Made by a program: the position numbers and the translations under genes
The notes under the pieces: generated by a model
What the model was told of the DNA's origin: nothing
Seen by the model: only the letters and a program-made list of their open reading frames with translations
Database searches by the model: none
Assembly (NCBI RefSeq): GCF_001654835.1
Contig: NZ_LXEP01000017.1
Coordinates: 1 to 64,000, forward strand
DNA length: 64,000 nt
Source of the DNA: Buttiauxella gaviniae ATCC 51604
GTDB lineage: Bacteria > Pseudomonadota > Gammaproteobacteria > Enterobacterales > Enterobacteriaceae
Reading direction: 5' to 3'
In this document: piece after piece, positions 1 to 12,605 of the stretch
Layout of the letters: each line of letters opens with the position of its first letter
How positions within the stretch are numbered: the first letter of the stretch is position 1

Positions 1-74
1 CGGCTATATTCCTTACTGTTGCGCTCTCCCCTCAAGGAGAGAGCACGGGATCAATGTTTTTTAAAACTCTGGGC
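1..74. other. fusA-tufA type intergenic spacer (partial)
   Basis: Short gene-free stretch downstream of the fusA stop codon. It contains a small inverted repeat (GCTCTC at 23-28 against GAGAGC at 39-44) followed by T- and A-rich sequence. In enterobacteria the next gene of this operon is tufA, so this is probably the fusA-tufA spacer, but no tufA sequence lies inside the window. Confidence 0.5.
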
Positions 75-2198
<2,124 letters not shown>

Positions 2199-2230
2199 CT
2201 ATATCCTAGGACGTTCATTTAAGTAACCCA

Positions 2231-2260
2231 AAGCGGGCAGCTCACATGAAGCGCCCGCTT
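2231..2260 (-). other. Intercistronic hairpin between rpsG and fusA
   Basis: An inverted repeat of 8 bp (AAGCGGGC at 2231-2238 against GCCCGCTT at 2253-2260) lies in the 93-nt rpsG-fusA spacer. There is no T tract after it in the direction of transcription, so it is more likely an mRNA structure affecting coupling or decay than a terminator. Confidence 0.6.
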
Positions 2261-2282
2261 GGTGACTAACACTCCGAAGGGA

Positions 2283-3321
<1,039 letters not shown>

Positions 3322-3344
3322 GAAATATACAACAATCCTGGATT

Positions 3345-3632
3345 TTACCAGGAAATATGTTGTTCGTGTTTAACCGTCAATGCAACGAAGTCAGTATAGC
3401 TGACCTTGCCTACACCGGTTGAAATTTGAGTAGTTAAGCCGCGAGCCTCGATATCTTCCTGCAGAGCATACACAGTAATGGGGGCTGAGAGCAGTAAATC
3501 AAGGGCTTTGGTCCCTGAGAGGGCTGCAATGACCGCATCTTGCCGTAATAAAAGTTCATCACCATGCTTCACACAGCGCAGCAACGATTCAAAATCGGTC
3601 TGAAAAGGTGAGTGTTGTAAAATATGCAGCAT
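3345..3632 (-). CDS. tusB: Sulfur relay protein TusB
   Basis: Subunit of the TusBCD heterohexamer that passes persulfide sulfur from TusA to TusE for 2-thiolation of tRNA wobble uridine by MnmA. The 95-residue product starts MLHILQHSPFQTDFESLL, as TusB does, and has the usual length. Last of the tusD-tusC-tusB run, 6 nt after tusC, and directly upstream of the str promoter. TusB itself is not the catalytic subunit. Confidence 0.95.
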   Translation of the reverse strand: MLHILQHSPFQTDFESLLRCVKHGDELLLRQDAVIAALSGTKALDLLLSAPITVYALQEDIEARGLTTQISTGVGKVSYTDFVALTVKHEQHISW

Positions 3633-3638
3633 GTCGCC

Positions 3639-3998
3639 TCAGAAGGTTAGCACCACATCAAATTGATGCAGCATTTCGCACAATGCATCAGGCTCAAGCG
3701 GTTTAGCATCGAGAACCCAGTTTCTTTCTGGCGATAACCCTCGTTCACGGATCGAAGTCGCGCAGAGATAACACTGCTCGATATCGTACAACGGCAGCAC
3801 GCGGAATGTCGCGATGTAGTCTCTGGAGAGGATAAGGCCTGGTTGCTGATCTGGTATCAGTTGCATAACCCCGTCGCCAATGAAAAACACGCCGATGTCT
3901 TCGGTTAGTGCTGATGTGGCAAGTAAGGCATCAAGCCCTTCACGCCCGCTGGCGCTTCCATGTGGTGCTGATTGAAATACGAATGCTACACGCTTCAT
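3639..3998 (-). CDS. tusC: Sulfur relay protein TusC
   Basis: DsrE/F-family subunit of TusBCD in the tRNA 2-thiouridine pathway. The 119-residue length is usual; the N-terminal [21 protein letters not shown] segment is the typical DsrE-like first strand and loop. Its start codon overlaps the tusD stop by one base (TAATG arrangement), indicating translational coupling, and tusB follows after 6 nt. Confidence 0.95.
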   Translation of the reverse strand: MKRVAFVFQSAPHGSASGREGLDALLATSALTEDIGVFFIGDGVMQLIPDQQPGLILSRDYIATFRVLPLYDIEQCYLCATSIRERGLSPERNWVLDAKPLEPDALCEMLHQFDVVLTF

Positions 3999-4384
3999 CA
4001 GAATTGTACCGTCCGATCACAGCTCAACGAAGCCTGAGCCAGTGCCCCTAACCCACTAAGGGTGAAGCCAGGCTGCATATTATGACAAGGTAAACCGAGC
4101 TGTTTAGCTTGCTCTGCGTCAGTAACACCGCGACGCAGCGCCGCTGCAACACAGATATGCAATTCAACACCATGCTGTTCATTGAGTTGCTGCCACGCGC
4201 GAACAATATCAAATTCATCATTTGCAGGGGATGTAAGAAGGTTTGCGTTATAAACACCTTCGCGGTAGAAGAACACGCTTTCTAATGTGTGCCCTTGAGC
4301 AATAACGGCCTGAGAAAACTGCAACGCACTACTCGCCTGCTGCGTACCATAAGCTGGTCCTGTCACCAGGATGGCAAAACGCAT
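3998..4384 (-). CDS. tusD: Sulfurtransferase subunit TusD
   Basis: Catalytic DsrE-family subunit of the TusBCD complex; its active cysteine accepts persulfide from TusA and hands it to TusE. Cys78 (in [11 protein letters not shown]) aligns with the catalytic Cys78 of E. coli TusD. The 128-residue length and the ending [22 protein letters not shown] region fit the family. One-base overlaps join it to yheO upstream and tusC downstream, so yheO-tusD-tusC-tusB is a tightly coupled set. Confidence 0.96.
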   Translation of the reverse strand: MRFAILVTGPAYGTQQASSALQFSQAVIAQGHTLESVFFYREGVYNANLLTSPANDEFDIVRAWQQLNEQHGVELHICVAAALRRGVTDAEQAKQLGLPCHNMQPGFTLSGLGALAQASLSCDRTVQF

Positions 4385-5106
4385 TACTTATCCTGCCCCT
4401 GGAAATCACCGTTTTTGAATTGACGGATATAGAGATAAACCGTGTGCTTAGAAATATTCAAACGATCGGCAACCTGGTTAATCGCATCTTTGATATCAAA
4501 GATACCTTTCTCGTAAAGGTTCAGCACAATCTGCCGATTCTTGGCGTTGTTGGACACATTGCGATCGGCATTCACTTCTTCAATCGTGAATTCCAGCGCC
4601 TGCATAACCAGATCTTCAACTGAGGATGCAAAGTTCACCGATGAAGCCACTTCAGGCGTTTCTGGCGGAATAAACGTCGACATAATTTGCGAGAATGGAA
4701 CATCAAGATTGATGTTGATACACAATAAGCCGATAACACGTTCATCACGGTTACGAATGGCAATAGTCTCTGACTTCATCAGGACACCGCTTTTTGCACG
4801 GGTGAAATAGCATTTGGAAACGCTACTATCCGCACCAGTCATATCATGCAGCATACGTAAGGCAAGATCGGTAATCGGCGAGCCAATTTTGCGCCCAGTG
4901 TGTTCACCATTTGCGATGCGAATAGCGGAACACTTCAGATCTTGCAGCGAGTGCAACACAATTTCACAGTGAGAACCAATCAGCATCGCTAACCCGTCCA
5001 CCACCGCTTCGTAGGATTTTAATATTTCAAAGTCGGTTTGTTCGAAAGGACGCTGGTCCAGTAAATCAAGCTCACTGGTTTCATTGGTTAAAAGCGAATT
5101 GGACAT
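4384..5106 (-). CDS. yheO: YheO-type helix-turn-helix regulator
   Basis: Predicted transcription factor with an N-terminal PAS-like (YheO) domain, roughly residues 25-140, and a C-terminal helix-turn-helix near residues 200-230 ([17 protein letters not shown]). Full length at 240 residues. Its target is not defined by the sequence. It is the first gene of the yheO-tusDCB set, with 1-nt overlap to tusD, which suggests a link to sulfur relay expression or simply shared transcription. Family assignment is confident; function is not. Confidence 0.9.
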   Translation of the reverse strand: MSNSLLTNETSELDLLDQRPFEQTDFEILKSYEAVVDGLAMLIGSHCEIVLHSLQDLKCSAIRIANGEHTGRKIGSPITDLALRMLHDMTGADSSVSKCYFTRAKSGVLMKSETIAIRNRDERVIGLLCININLDVPFSQIMSTFIPPETPEVASSVNFASSVEDLVMQALEFTIEEVNADRNVSNNAKNRQIVLNLYEKGIFDIKDAINQVADRLNISKHTVYLYIRQFKNGDFQGQDK

Positions 5107-5242
5107 TTAAAGATACCACCCTCTACAGAGAGCCTGTCGCGCTTAAATGGTGTCAGGGCAGACTCATACTCGTTGTTGCGCAGCCTGCTAAGGTAATACA
5201 GCGTAAGAGGCGCTTTCCAGCTTTTATTATATCCTGCCTCAA

Positions 5243-5272
5243 ATAAAAAACCGCCGCCCCTGAGGACGGCGG
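5243..5272 (-). terminator. Rho-independent terminator of fkpA
   Basis: On the minus strand, immediately after the fkpA stop, CCGCCG and CGGCGG (outer stem at 5251-5256 and 5267-5272) form a GC-rich hairpin followed by TTTTTTATTT. A textbook intrinsic terminator separating fkpA from yheO. Confidence 0.9.
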
Positions 5273-5283
5273 TTAATAATGCC

Positions 5284-6117
5284 TTATTTGCTCTTAGCTG
5301 CATCAGCTTCTGGAGCGGCTTCTGGTTTCGCGTCTGCTTTAGGCGCTGGTTTAATATCCAGCAGCTCAACGTCGAATACCAGTGTGGAGTTAGCCGGAAT
5401 TCCCGGAACGCCAGTTTTACCATAAGCCAGTTCTGGTGGAATAACCAGTTTGATTTTCCCGCCTTTCTTCAGGTTTTTCAGGCCTTCAGTCCAGCCTGGG
5501 ATAACACCGTCAAGACGGAAAGAGAGTGGCTCGCCACGGGTGTAAGAGTTGTCGAACTCTTTACCGTCGATAAGCGTACCTTTGTAGTTCACAACAACAG
5601 TGTCGCTGTCGGTTGGTGCTTCACCTGTACCGGCTTTGTCGATTTTATACATCAGGCCAGTAGAAGAAGTTTTAACACCTTTCTCTTTTGCGAAAGTATC
5701 ACGGAAGGCTTTGCCTTTATCCGCGTTTTCTTTAGCGTCTTTTTCCATTTTCGCTTGAGCGGAAGACTTCACGCGAGCTTCGAAAGCTTGCAGAGTCTGC
5801 TCAATTTCCTGATCGGATAATTTGCTCTTGTCAGCAAATGCATCCTGAACGCCGGCGATAAGCTGGTTCTTGTCCAGCGTGATCCCCAGCTTTTCTTGTT
5901 CTTTCAGAGAGTTTTCCATATAACGGCCCAGCGAAGCACCTAATGCGTACGCAGATTTCTGGTCGTCATTTTTGAATGCTGCGTTGCTTGCAGCTGGTGC
6001 CGCAGGGGCAGCAGCATCTTTAGCAGCAGCCGGAGTCGCAGGGGCAGCGAACGCCGGAGCGCTCAGGGCAACGGCCATCGTGGTCGCCAGTAGCGTTACT
6101 TTAAACAGTGATTTCAT
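5284..6117 (-). CDS. fkpA: Periplasmic FKBP-type peptidyl-prolyl isomerase FkpA
   Basis: Homodimeric periplasmic chaperone and prolyl isomerase. The start is set at the ATG giving MKSLFKVTLLATT, because this begins a canonical signal peptide (about 24 residues, AFA-AP cleavage); the open frame extends 15 codons further without a signal sequence. An Ala-rich linker is followed by the helical dimerisation region (about residues 40-140) and a C-terminal FKBP domain containing VVNYKGTLIDGKEFDNS and LVIPPELAYG. Length 277, slightly longer than E. coli with an Ala/Pro/Lys-rich tail. A sigma-E promoter lies upstream and an intrinsic terminator downstream. Confidence 0.97.
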   Translation of the reverse strand: MKSLFKVTLLATTMAVALSAPAFAAPATPAAAKDAAAPAAPAASNAAFKNDDQKSAYALGASLGRYMENSLKEQEKLGITLDKNQLIAGVQDAFADKSKLSDQEIEQTLQAFEARVKSSAQAKMEKDAKENADKGKAFRDTFAKEKGVKTSSTGLMYKIDKAGTGEAPTDSDTVVVNYKGTLIDGKEFDNSYTRGEPLSFRLDGVIPGWTEGLKNLKKGGKIKLVIPPELAYGKTGVPGIPANSTLVFDVELLDIKPAPKADAKPEAAPEADAAKSK

Positions 6118-6229
6118 CCATTTCTCCAGGGCCGGGGCCTCTAACCCCAAGGTTATTATCAACTAAGAGACGTACTATAACGTCGTGGAAGAAATCTACA
6201 CAATCTCTCCGCGCCTTATCGAGACAAAT

Positions 6230-6257
6230 TCAGACTCTTTTTGTATAAAGAAGTTTC
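6230..6257 (-). promoter_or_regulatory. Predicted sigma-E promoter of fkpA
   Basis: On the minus strand GAAACTT (6251-6257) is followed after 16 bp by TCTGA (6230-6234). This matches the sigma-E consensus GGAACTT-N16-TCTGA with one mismatch in the -35. E. coli fkpA is a known sigma-E regulon member, so cell-envelope stress control is likely retained. Confidence 0.78.
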
Positions 6258-6343
6258 GTCCTGAGCAAAACGACGCTGTACCGTGCAGAATTTTTCAGTA
6301 GAATCGCCAGAAATTGTCCATCCGCAGGCCAGGAGTATTAGCC

Positions 6344-6562
6344 ATGCAACAGAAATCGACCGAACAACGGCTAGAAGAACTTGAGAGTCGTCTTGCTTTC
6401 CAGGAGATTACTATAGAAGAGTTAAATCAGACGGTAACGGCTCATGAATTAGAGATGGTCAAACTGCGCGAGCATTTCCGCTTGCTAGTTGAAAAACTAA
6501 AAGCCAGCCAGCCTTCGATGGTGGCATCAGAAGCCGAAGAGACTCCACCTCCGCATTACTAG
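6344..6562 (+). CDS. slyX: SlyX family protein
   Basis: Small cytoplasmic protein of unknown function, almost entirely alpha-helical with heptad spacing ([19 protein letters not shown]), so probably a coiled coil. The start [13 protein letters not shown] is chosen because it gives the 72-residue length usual for SlyX and is preceded by AGGAGTATTAGCC; an upstream in-frame start has no ribosome site. Divergent from fkpA and convergent with slyD, sharing a bidirectional terminator with the latter. Confidence 0.93.
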   Translation: MQQKSTEQRLEELESRLAFQEITIEELNQTVTAHELEMVKLREHFRLLVEKLKASQPSMVASEAEETPPPHY

Positions 6563-6576
6563 TTACCAAAAGAAAA

Positions 6577-6603
6577 GGCGTGTCAGTGACACGCCTTTTT
6601 TTA
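6577..6603. terminator. Bidirectional terminator between slyX and slyD
   Basis: Perfect 9-bp stem GGCGTGTCA / TGACACGCC with a single-base centre, flanked by AAAAGAAAA on the left and a run of seven T on the right. It can terminate slyX on the plus strand and slyD on the minus strand. Confidence 0.92.
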
Positions 6604-6614
6604 TCTTTCGCAGA

Positions 6615-7205
6615 TTAGTGGCAACCGCAACCGCCATTACCGCCACAACCGCCTTTACCATGTTCATGTTCATGGTCGTCGCCGTGACCGTGACCACCAC
6701 AGCAACCACCTTCATGGTCGTGATCGTGGTGATGATCATGTTCGCCGTGAACGTGGCCATGAGCCAGTTCTTCAGCAGTTGCTTCGCGAATTGCGATAAC
6801 TTCTACGTTGAAGCTCAGGTTTTGACCTGCCAGCATGTGGTTGCCATCAACAACAACGTGCTCATCTTCAACGCCAGTAATTTCAACTGGTACTGGGCCC
6901 TGGTCGGTGTCAGCCATAAAGCGCATACCAACTTCCAGCTCATCAACGCCCATGAACACGTCTTTAGGAACGCGTTGCACCAGGTTTTCGTCATACTGGC
7001 CGTAAGCGTCATTTGCGCCAACATTCACGTCGAAACGATCACCAACAACGTGACCTTCCAGCGCAGTTTCCAGACCTGAAATCAGGGAGCCGTGACCATG
7101 CAGATAGTCCAGCGGCGCACTCACCGGAGACTCATCAACCAACACACCGTCTTCTGTACGTACCTGGTAAGCCAGGCTGACCACCAGGTCTTTTGCTACT
7201 TTCAT
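6615..7205 (-). CDS. slyD: FKBP-type prolyl isomerase SlyD with metal-binding tail
   Basis: Cytoplasmic two-domain FKBP (FKBP fold with inserted IF chaperone flap) and nickel metallochaperone for hydrogenase maturation; also required for phiX174 lysis in E. coli. Residues 1 to about 150 are the FKBP/IF region (LVVSLAYQVRTEDGVLVDE, SGLETALEGH). The last ~50 residues are a His/Cys/Gly-rich nickel-binding tail (HVHGEHDHHHDHDHEGG then CCGGHGHG and CGGNGGCGCH). Length 196, matching E. coli. The repetitive tail produces spurious frames on the other strand. Confidence 0.98.
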   Translation of the reverse strand: MKVAKDLVVSLAYQVRTEDGVLVDESPVSAPLDYLHGHGSLISGLETALEGHVVGDRFDVNVGANDAYGQYDENLVQRVPKDVFMGVDELEVGMRFMADTDQGPVPVEITGVEDEHVVVDGNHMLAGQNLSFNVEVIAIREATAEELAHGHVHGEHDHHHDHDHEGGCCGGHGHGDDHEHEHGKGGCGGNGGCGCH

Positions 7206-7304
7206 GATATCTCCTGAGCGAGCGTGAGAAAAAAAACTGGCGCCGATTGTAGCGGAATTTAGCGCCGGTGTACCCCTAAGCTTAAAAAAAGCTGGAGCAT
7301 CTCG

Positions 7305-7505
7305 CTAGTCCGGATGAAAAATCCCAATGACTTGCTCTTGTTCGCGAACATGCTCACGAACTTGCTTATCCGCCTCACGCATTTGGTGGCCGCACTTAAC
7401 ACACTCAACAATATCGACATTATTCTCACGCCACATCGCGAGGGAATCTCGCTCCTGGCATTCGGGGCAAACAGCCCCGGCAATAAAACGTTTACGCACC
7501 GGCAT
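7305..7505 (-). CDS. yheV: YheV family zinc-ribbon protein
   Basis: Small protein of unknown function with two CxxC-type knuckles (CPECQ near residue 12 and CVKCGHQ near residue 37), implying a bound zinc. The start MPVRKRFIAG gives 66 residues, the usual length; an ATG three codons upstream is also possible. Ends IGIFHPD as in its relatives. It is 14 nt downstream of kefB in the kefG-kefB-yheV run. Confidence 0.9.
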   Translation of the reverse strand: MPVRKRFIAGAVCPECQERDSLAMWRENNVDIVECVKCGHQMREADKQVREHVREQEQVIGIFHPD

Positions 7506-7519
7506 TCGCTTCACCTTAT

Positions 7520-9328
7520 TTATTCAAATTCATCCCAACCATCGAACTGCCGACGCTCTTGCTGCATCTCGCGTTCGAAAATCTCTTCTAACTCACGACG
7601 CGCTTCACGCACCCTGGAAATTTGTGCGTTATCAGTATGAATCGGCATTAACTCACGCAGCATGCTCATATCCAGACGGCGGAAATGAAGCTGCGCGCGG
7701 TGCGCCTGATGAGGATGCATCCCCAATGTCATCAGCGCCTTGCGACCTAATTCGAGCGCACTGGAGAAAGTTTCACGTGAGAACTGTGTCACTCCAGCTT
7801 GCAACAATTCATGCGCTTCTACACGACCACGGGCTCGCGCCAGTATCGCCAGGTGTGGAAAGTGTTGTTGACACAAATGGACGACTTTCATTGTGTCTTC
7901 CGGCTCATTACAGGTGATAACGATAGACTTTGCGGTCTCCGCTCCTGCCGAACGCAGCAACTCAAGCTCCGTGGCATCGCCGTAATAGACTTTATAGCCA
8001 TATTTACGCATCAGACTGACTGAGCTAATGTCTCTCTCAAGAACAGTAATGCGCATTTTGTTCGCCATCAGCAAGCGGCCAATCACCTGCCCAAAACGCC
8101 CAAAGCCGACAATAATGACTTGCGGCTGATCGTCTTCAACGTAAGGCTTTTCATCGTTTTCGTCGTCAGCAACATTAAATCGCCGCGCCAGAATGGCATC
8201 AACGCCTTTCATCAGCAGTGGCGTGGTCATCATTGAAAGTGTAACCGTCACCAGCAACAGTGGCATTTGGTCACCGCTGAACAGCTTTTGTGATGAAGCC
8301 GTAGAGAAAAGTACGAATGCGAACTCCCCGCCTTGGCTTAGCACGCCTGAAAACTGTAGTCGCTCGGAGCTGCGCAAACCGAAAAACCACGACAGGCCAT
8401 ACAGTACGCCGGCTTTAACCGCCACCAACACCACTACGCCTAAAACAACCCAGAAGATATGGGTGTAAAGCACGCCGAGATTTAATGCCATGCCAACGGA
8501 GATAAAGAACAAGCCGAGCAATAATCCTTTAAAAGGATCAATCGCGATTTCCAGTTCGTGCCGGTATTCGCTTTCTGCCAATAACACGCCGGCAATAAAC
8601 GTCCCAAGCGCCATTGAGAAGCCCAGCGCATCCATAAATAATGCTGACCCCAACACCAACAGTAATGCCGCCGCTGTAAAGACTTCGCGCACGCCGGAAC
8701 CCGCAATAAAGCGAAATACCGGTTTCAGCAGATAACGCCCGCCAACCAACATCCCCGCAAAAGCCAGTACTTTGAAGCCGATCTTTATCCAGTCGGTATG
8801 CCCGCCGTCATTACCGGCCAACAACGGCACTAGCGCAATCGCCGGAATGACCGCCAAGTCCTGAAACAGCAACACAGAAAAACCAAGCTGCCCAGACTCG
8901 TTGCGATTCATACCTTTATCACGCATCAGCTGTAGCGCCATCGCCGTTGATGACATCGCCAGGCCAATCCCGCCAATTACCGCGGCTTGCCAGGAAAACT
9001 GAGTCAACATCAGCAGCCCAGCCAGGATCGTGGCACTGAGTAATACTTGTGCCGCACCGACACCAAATATCGAACGCCGAAGTTGCCAAAGTTTGGAAGG
9101 GTTCAGTTCCAGCCCGATGATAAACATCAGGAATACAACGCCCAATTCCGAGAAGTGAAGGATTTCATCTACATCGCTGATAAATCCTAATCCCCACGGC
9201 CCAATTGCAATACCTGCCAGCAAATAGCCCAGCACTGCGCCAATCCCTAAACGGGCGGCAATAGGTACGGCAACTACAGCAGCAAACAAAAACAGCACTC
9301 CGGCCAGTAATACGTCAGAACCTTCCAT
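7520..9328 (-). CDS. kefB: Glutathione-regulated potassium/proton antiporter KefB
   Basis: Inner-membrane K+ efflux system kept closed by glutathione and opened by glutathione adducts of electrophiles, acidifying the cytoplasm for protection. The start [10 protein letters not shown] is chosen because it yields 602 residues and overlaps the kefG stop by one base; 12 codons upstream are open but lie inside kefG. The N-terminal ~380 residues form the CPA2 antiporter membrane domain ([19 protein letters not shown]), followed by a Rossmann RCK/KTN domain ([17 protein letters not shown], about residue 402 on) and a charged C-terminus. KefG is its ancillary activator. Confidence 0.97.
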   Translation of the reverse strand: MEGSDVLLAGVLFLFAAVVAVPIAARLGIGAVLGYLLAGIAIGPWGLGFISDVDEILHFSELGVVFLMFIIGLELNPSKLWQLRRSIFGVGAAQVLLSATILAGLLMLTQFSWQAAVIGGIGLAMSSTAMALQLMRDKGMNRNESGQLGFSVLLFQDLAVIPAIALVPLLAGNDGGHTDWIKIGFKVLAFAGMLVGGRYLLKPVFRFIAGSGVREVFTAAALLLVLGSALFMDALGFSMALGTFIAGVLLAESEYRHELEIAIDPFKGLLLGLFFISVGMALNLGVLYTHIFWVVLGVVVLVAVKAGVLYGLSWFFGLRSSERLQFSGVLSQGGEFAFVLFSTASSQKLFSGDQMPLLLVTVTLSMMTTPLLMKGVDAILARRFNVADDENDEKPYVEDDQPQVIIVGFGRFGQVIGRLLMANKMRITVLERDISSVSLMRKYGYKVYYGDATELELLRSAGAETAKSIVITCNEPEDTMKVVHLCQQHFPHLAILARARGRVEAHELLQAGVTQFSRETFSSALELGRKALMTLGMHPHQAHRAQLHFRRLDMSMLRELMPIHTDNAQISRVREARRELEEIFEREMQQERRQFDGWDEFE

Positions 9329-9882
9329 CAGCGGCCTCCCGGTAATGTCGGTGAAGCCAACCATTCACCATAAGCTTTCGCATGGCTGGCAAGCTCCTGG
9401 GGAGATTGCCGACGTGCCCAGTAAACAATCATCGGGTTCATCCAGTGCATACGGCACATGGCGGCAGTGAGTTCAAAGGGACGTAAAATATCGGTCAGTG
9501 GGAAGCGGTTAAAACCATCGTGCCGATAAGCGCCTTCTGGCTCTCCGGTGGTAATCACACTACGCCAATACTTTCCCGCCAGAGCGGTACCTCCGACACC
9601 ACTTGCGAAGCCACGGCTCAACACGCGATCCAGCCACTCTTTTAGCAATGCGGGGCAGCTATAGGTATAAAGCGGATGTTGAAAGACGATGACATCATGC
9701 TCTTGCAGTAATGCCTGCTCGCGATAGATATCAATAAAAAAGTCAGGATAGTGCGCATAAAGATCATGCACAGTGACATTGGCAAGCTGCTGCGCCGGCT
9801 GGAGTAAGACGCGGTTTGCGACCGAGTCTTGTGACTCCGGATGGGCATATAGCAGCAAAACTTTCGGCGGCTGCGACATCAT
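9328..9882 (-). CDS. kefG: KefG quinone-oxidoreductase-like ancillary subunit
   Basis: Flavodoxin-fold protein of the NQO/KefF family, needed for full KefB activity. Residues 6 to about 20 ([20 protein letters not shown]) are the flavin-binding first strand and loop, and [21 protein letters not shown] is the family signature. The start MMSQPPKV gives 184 residues, close to the E. coli length; an upstream in-frame ATG lacks a good ribosome site. The stop overlaps the kefB start by one base, consistent with coupled translation. Confidence 0.95.
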   Translation of the reverse strand: MMSQPPKVLLLYAHPESQDSVANRVLLQPAQQLANVTVHDLYAHYPDFFIDIYREQALLQEHDVIVFQHPLYTYSCPALLKEWLDRVLSRGFASGVGGTALAGKYWRSVITTGEPEGAYRHDGFNRFPLTDILRPFELTAAMCRMHWMNPMIVYWARRQSPQELASHAKAYGEWLASPTLPGGR

Positions 9883-10004
9883 TACCCTCCAGGGCGTCGT
9901 CATAGTGATTTTTTTGGGCTACCATGCAGCCCGACGCGGTGCCGATAGCATCACGTTACCTTAATATAATGACAATTTAACATACTCTGAACATACGGCG
10001 CTTT

Positions 10005-11909
10005 ATGATTGTTTTCTCCTCGTTACAAATTCGTCGCGGTACCCGCGTTCTGCTGGATAACGCCACCGCTACCATCAATCCGGGCCAGAAAGTGGGTCTG
10101 GTGGGTAAAAACGGCTGCGGTAAATCCACGCTGCTGGCGCTGCTGAAGAACGAGATCAGCGCCGATGGCGGAAGTATGACCTATCCTGGTAACTGGGCGT
10201 TGGCCTGGGTAAACCAGGAAACCCCTGCACTGGCGATGCCAGCCATTGAATATGTTATTGATGGCGACCGTGAATTCCGCCAGCTTGAAGCGGAACTGGC
10301 AAAAGCCAATGAGCGCAACGATGGCCATGAAATTGCACTGGTGCACGGCAAGCTCGATGCGGTTGATGCATGGACGATTCGCTCACGTGCGTCGAGCCTT
10401 CTGCACGGTTTAGGCTTCAGCAATGAACAACTTGAACGCCCGGTCAGTGATTTTTCCGGTGGCTGGCGTATGCGCCTGAACCTGGCACAAGCACTGATCT
10501 GCCGCTCAGATTTACTTCTGCTTGATGAACCAACCAACCACCTGGATTTAGACGCCGTAATCTGGCTTGAGCGCTGGCTGAAAAGTTATCAAGGCACATT
10601 GATTCTGATTTCTCACGACCGTGACTTCCTTGACCCGGTGGTGGGCAAAATTATTCATATCGAACAAGAGTCGATGTTTGAATACACCGGCAACTACTCT
10701 TCGTTTGAAGGCCAACGCGCGACGCGCCTTGCTCAGCAGCAGTCGATGTATGAAAGCCAGCAGGAGCGTGTTGCTCACTTGCAAAGCTTTATCGATCGTT
10801 TCAAAGCCAAAGCCAGCAAAGCAAAACAAGCGCAGAGCCGGGTGAAGATGCTCGAGCGCATGGAATTGATTGCGCCGGCACACGTCGACAACCCGTTCCA
10901 CTTCAGTTTCCGCGAGCCAGAAAGCTTGCCGAATCCGCTATTGCGAATGGAAAAAGTCAGTGCTGGTTATGGCGAGCGAGTGATCCTTGATTCCATCAAA
11001 CTGAATCTGGTGCCTGGCTCGCGCATTGGTTTGCTCGGTCGCAACGGTGCTGGTAAATCAACGCTTATCAAACTGCTGGCGGAAGAAATCAAACCGTTGC
11101 AGGGTGATATCGGCTTGGCAAAAGGCATCAAGCTAGGCTACTTCGCTCAGCATCAGTTGGAATATTTACGCGCTGACGAATCCCCACTTCAACATCTTGC
11201 ACGTATCGCACCGAAAGAGTCTGAACAGCAGTTGCGTGATTATCTCGGCGGTTTCGGCTTCCGGGGCGATAAAGTCACCGAGCAAACAGCTCGCTTCTCT
11301 GGTGGTGAAAAAGCGCGTCTGGTTCTGGCATTGGTTGTGTGGCAGCGCCCCAACCTGCTGCTGCTCGATGAACCGACCAACCACCTTGATCTCGACATGC
11401 GTCAAGCGCTGACCGAAGCGTTGATTGATTTCGAAGGCGCGCTGGTTGTGGTATCGCACGACCGTCACCTGTTGCGTTCAACTACCGACGATCTCTACCT
11501 GGTTCACGATGGCAAAGTGGAAGCGTTTGATGGCGATCTGGAGGATTATCAACAGTGGCTTGTGGATCTGCAAAAGCAGGAAAACCAGCCCGACGATTCC
11601 GCGAAAGATAACGCCAACAGCGCCCAGGCACGTAAAGACCAAAAACGCCGCGAAGCCGAATTACGCACGCTAACTCAACCATTGCGTAAGCAAATCACCA
11701 CGCTTGAAAAGCAGATGGAAAAGTTAAATGTGCAGCTTGCTCAAGTCGAAGAAAAGCTGGCTGACAGCGCCATTTACGACCAAAGTCGCAAAGCAGAAAT
11801 GACCGAATGCCTGCAAACTCAGGTGAAAGTGAAGTCAGCTCTGGAAGAATGTGAGATGGAATGGCTTGATGCGCATGATCAGTTAGAACAGATGATGCAG
11901 GCCGAATGA
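10005..11909 (+). CDS. yheS: ABC-F family ATPase YheS
   Basis: Soluble twin-ATPase of the ABC-F type, a family that acts on ribosomes; no membrane segments. Two nucleotide-binding domains are complete: first Walker A GKNGCGKST (about residues 34-42), signature FSGGWRMRL and Walker B LLLLDEPTNHLDL; second Walker A GRNGAGKST, signature FSGGEKARL and LLLLDEPTNHLDL. An arm/linker of charged helices separates them and the last ~100 residues are a coiled coil with many Lys/Glu. Length 634. Followed after 34 nt by a convergent exporter gene. Confidence 0.96.
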   Translation: MIVFSSLQIRRGTRVLLDNATATINPGQKVGLVGKNGCGKSTLLALLKNEISADGGSMTYPGNWALAWVNQETPALAMPAIEYVIDGDREFRQLEAELAKANERNDGHEIALVHGKLDAVDAWTIRSRASSLLHGLGFSNEQLERPVSDFSGGWRMRLNLAQALICRSDLLLLDEPTNHLDLDAVIWLERWLKSYQGTLILISHDRDFLDPVVGKIIHIEQESMFEYTGNYSSFEGQRATRLAQQQSMYESQQERVAHLQSFIDRFKAKASKAKQAQSRVKMLERMELIAPAHVDNPFHFSFREPESLPNPLLRMEKVSAGYGERVILDSIKLNLVPGSRIGLLGRNGAGKSTLIKLLAEEIKPLQGDIGLAKGIKLGYFAQHQLEYLRADESPLQHLARIAPKESEQQLRDYLGGFGFRGDKVTEQTARFSGGEKARLVLALVVWQRPNLLLLDEPTNHLDLDMRQALTEALIDFEGALVVVSHDRHLLRSTTDDLYLVHDGKVEAFDGDLEDYQQWLVDLQKQENQPDDSAKDNANSAQARKDQKRREAELRTLTQPLRKQITTLEKQMEKLNVQLAQVEEKLADSAIYDQSRKAEMTECLQTQVKVKSALEECEMEWLDAHDQLEQMMQAE

Positions 11910-11943
11910 CTATTTGGCCTCACTAAAAATGAGGCCAAACGAC

Positions 11944-12543
11944 TCAATGCCAAATCAGCAGCACGCACGCAGCCGTCAGCAATCCCATAAATACGTTGAA
12001 GATTGTCCAGGCGCGGCGGCTACGAAGCAATGTGCCAATCATGCTGCCAAAGGCAATCCAGATGATGCCTGCGACAATGTTAACCAGTGCAATACCAATA
12101 CTGATTAACACAACCGAGTGCAGATACTGGGAACCTGCAAGGCTGAAACTTGCTACTGCGCCTAGCGCCATCAACCATGCTTTAGGGTTGATAACCTGTA
12201 ATAAACCGCCCTGCCAGAAAGGAATCGGTTCAGGTGGCGGTGCATCCGTTTCCAGTTTTTCATAGGCTGCAGAGCCGATTTTCCAGGCCAGCCATAATAG
12301 GTAAGCACTCCCGGCAATCTTCAGGATAAGGTGCAAAGCTGGATATAAAAGGATTAAGCTACCGACGCCAAACGCCACCAGCAATAGAATGCATTGCATT
12401 CCCAGCATAATGCCTATCATCAATGGTATGGTGCGCAGGAATCCGTAATTCGCCCCGGATGAAGTGAGTAGCATATTGTTTGGGCCAGGTGTGATAGCAG
12501 CAACCCAGAGAAAGCCCAGCATTGAGAAAAAAAGCGTTTCCAT
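11944..12543 (-). CDS. LysE/RhtB-family amino-acid exporter
   Basis: Inner-membrane efflux protein of the LysE superfamily. The 199-residue product, begun at METLFFSMLG because an upstream start six codons earlier has no better ribosome site, has about six hydrophobic segments and the family hallmark AAITPGPNN near residue 20, plus NPKAWLMALG in the middle. Substrates in this family are amino acids or small metabolites; the sequence does not say which. It lies in opposite orientation between yheS and yheT, genes adjacent in E. coli, so it is an accessory insertion. Neighbouring base composition looks similar, so no sign of recent foreign origin. Confidence 0.88.
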   Translation of the reverse strand: METLFFSMLGFLWVAAITPGPNNMLLTSSGANYGFLRTIPLMIGIMLGMQCILLLVAFGVGSLILLYPALHLILKIAGSAYLLWLAWKIGSAAYEKLETDAPPPEPIPFWQGGLLQVINPKAWLMALGAVASFSLAGSQYLHSVVLISIGIALVNIVAGIIWIAFGSMIGTLLRSRRAWTIFNVFMGLLTAACVLLIWH

Positions 12544-12605
12544 GAAATGGGTGTTCCACACCCCGTAAAGTTAATTAGCAAACTAAATGAAACTAACAGT
12601 GTGAT

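Noticed and set aside
6603-6760. Open frames opposite the slyD tail
   Set aside because: They are artefacts of the repetitive His/Gly/Cys-rich coding sequence.
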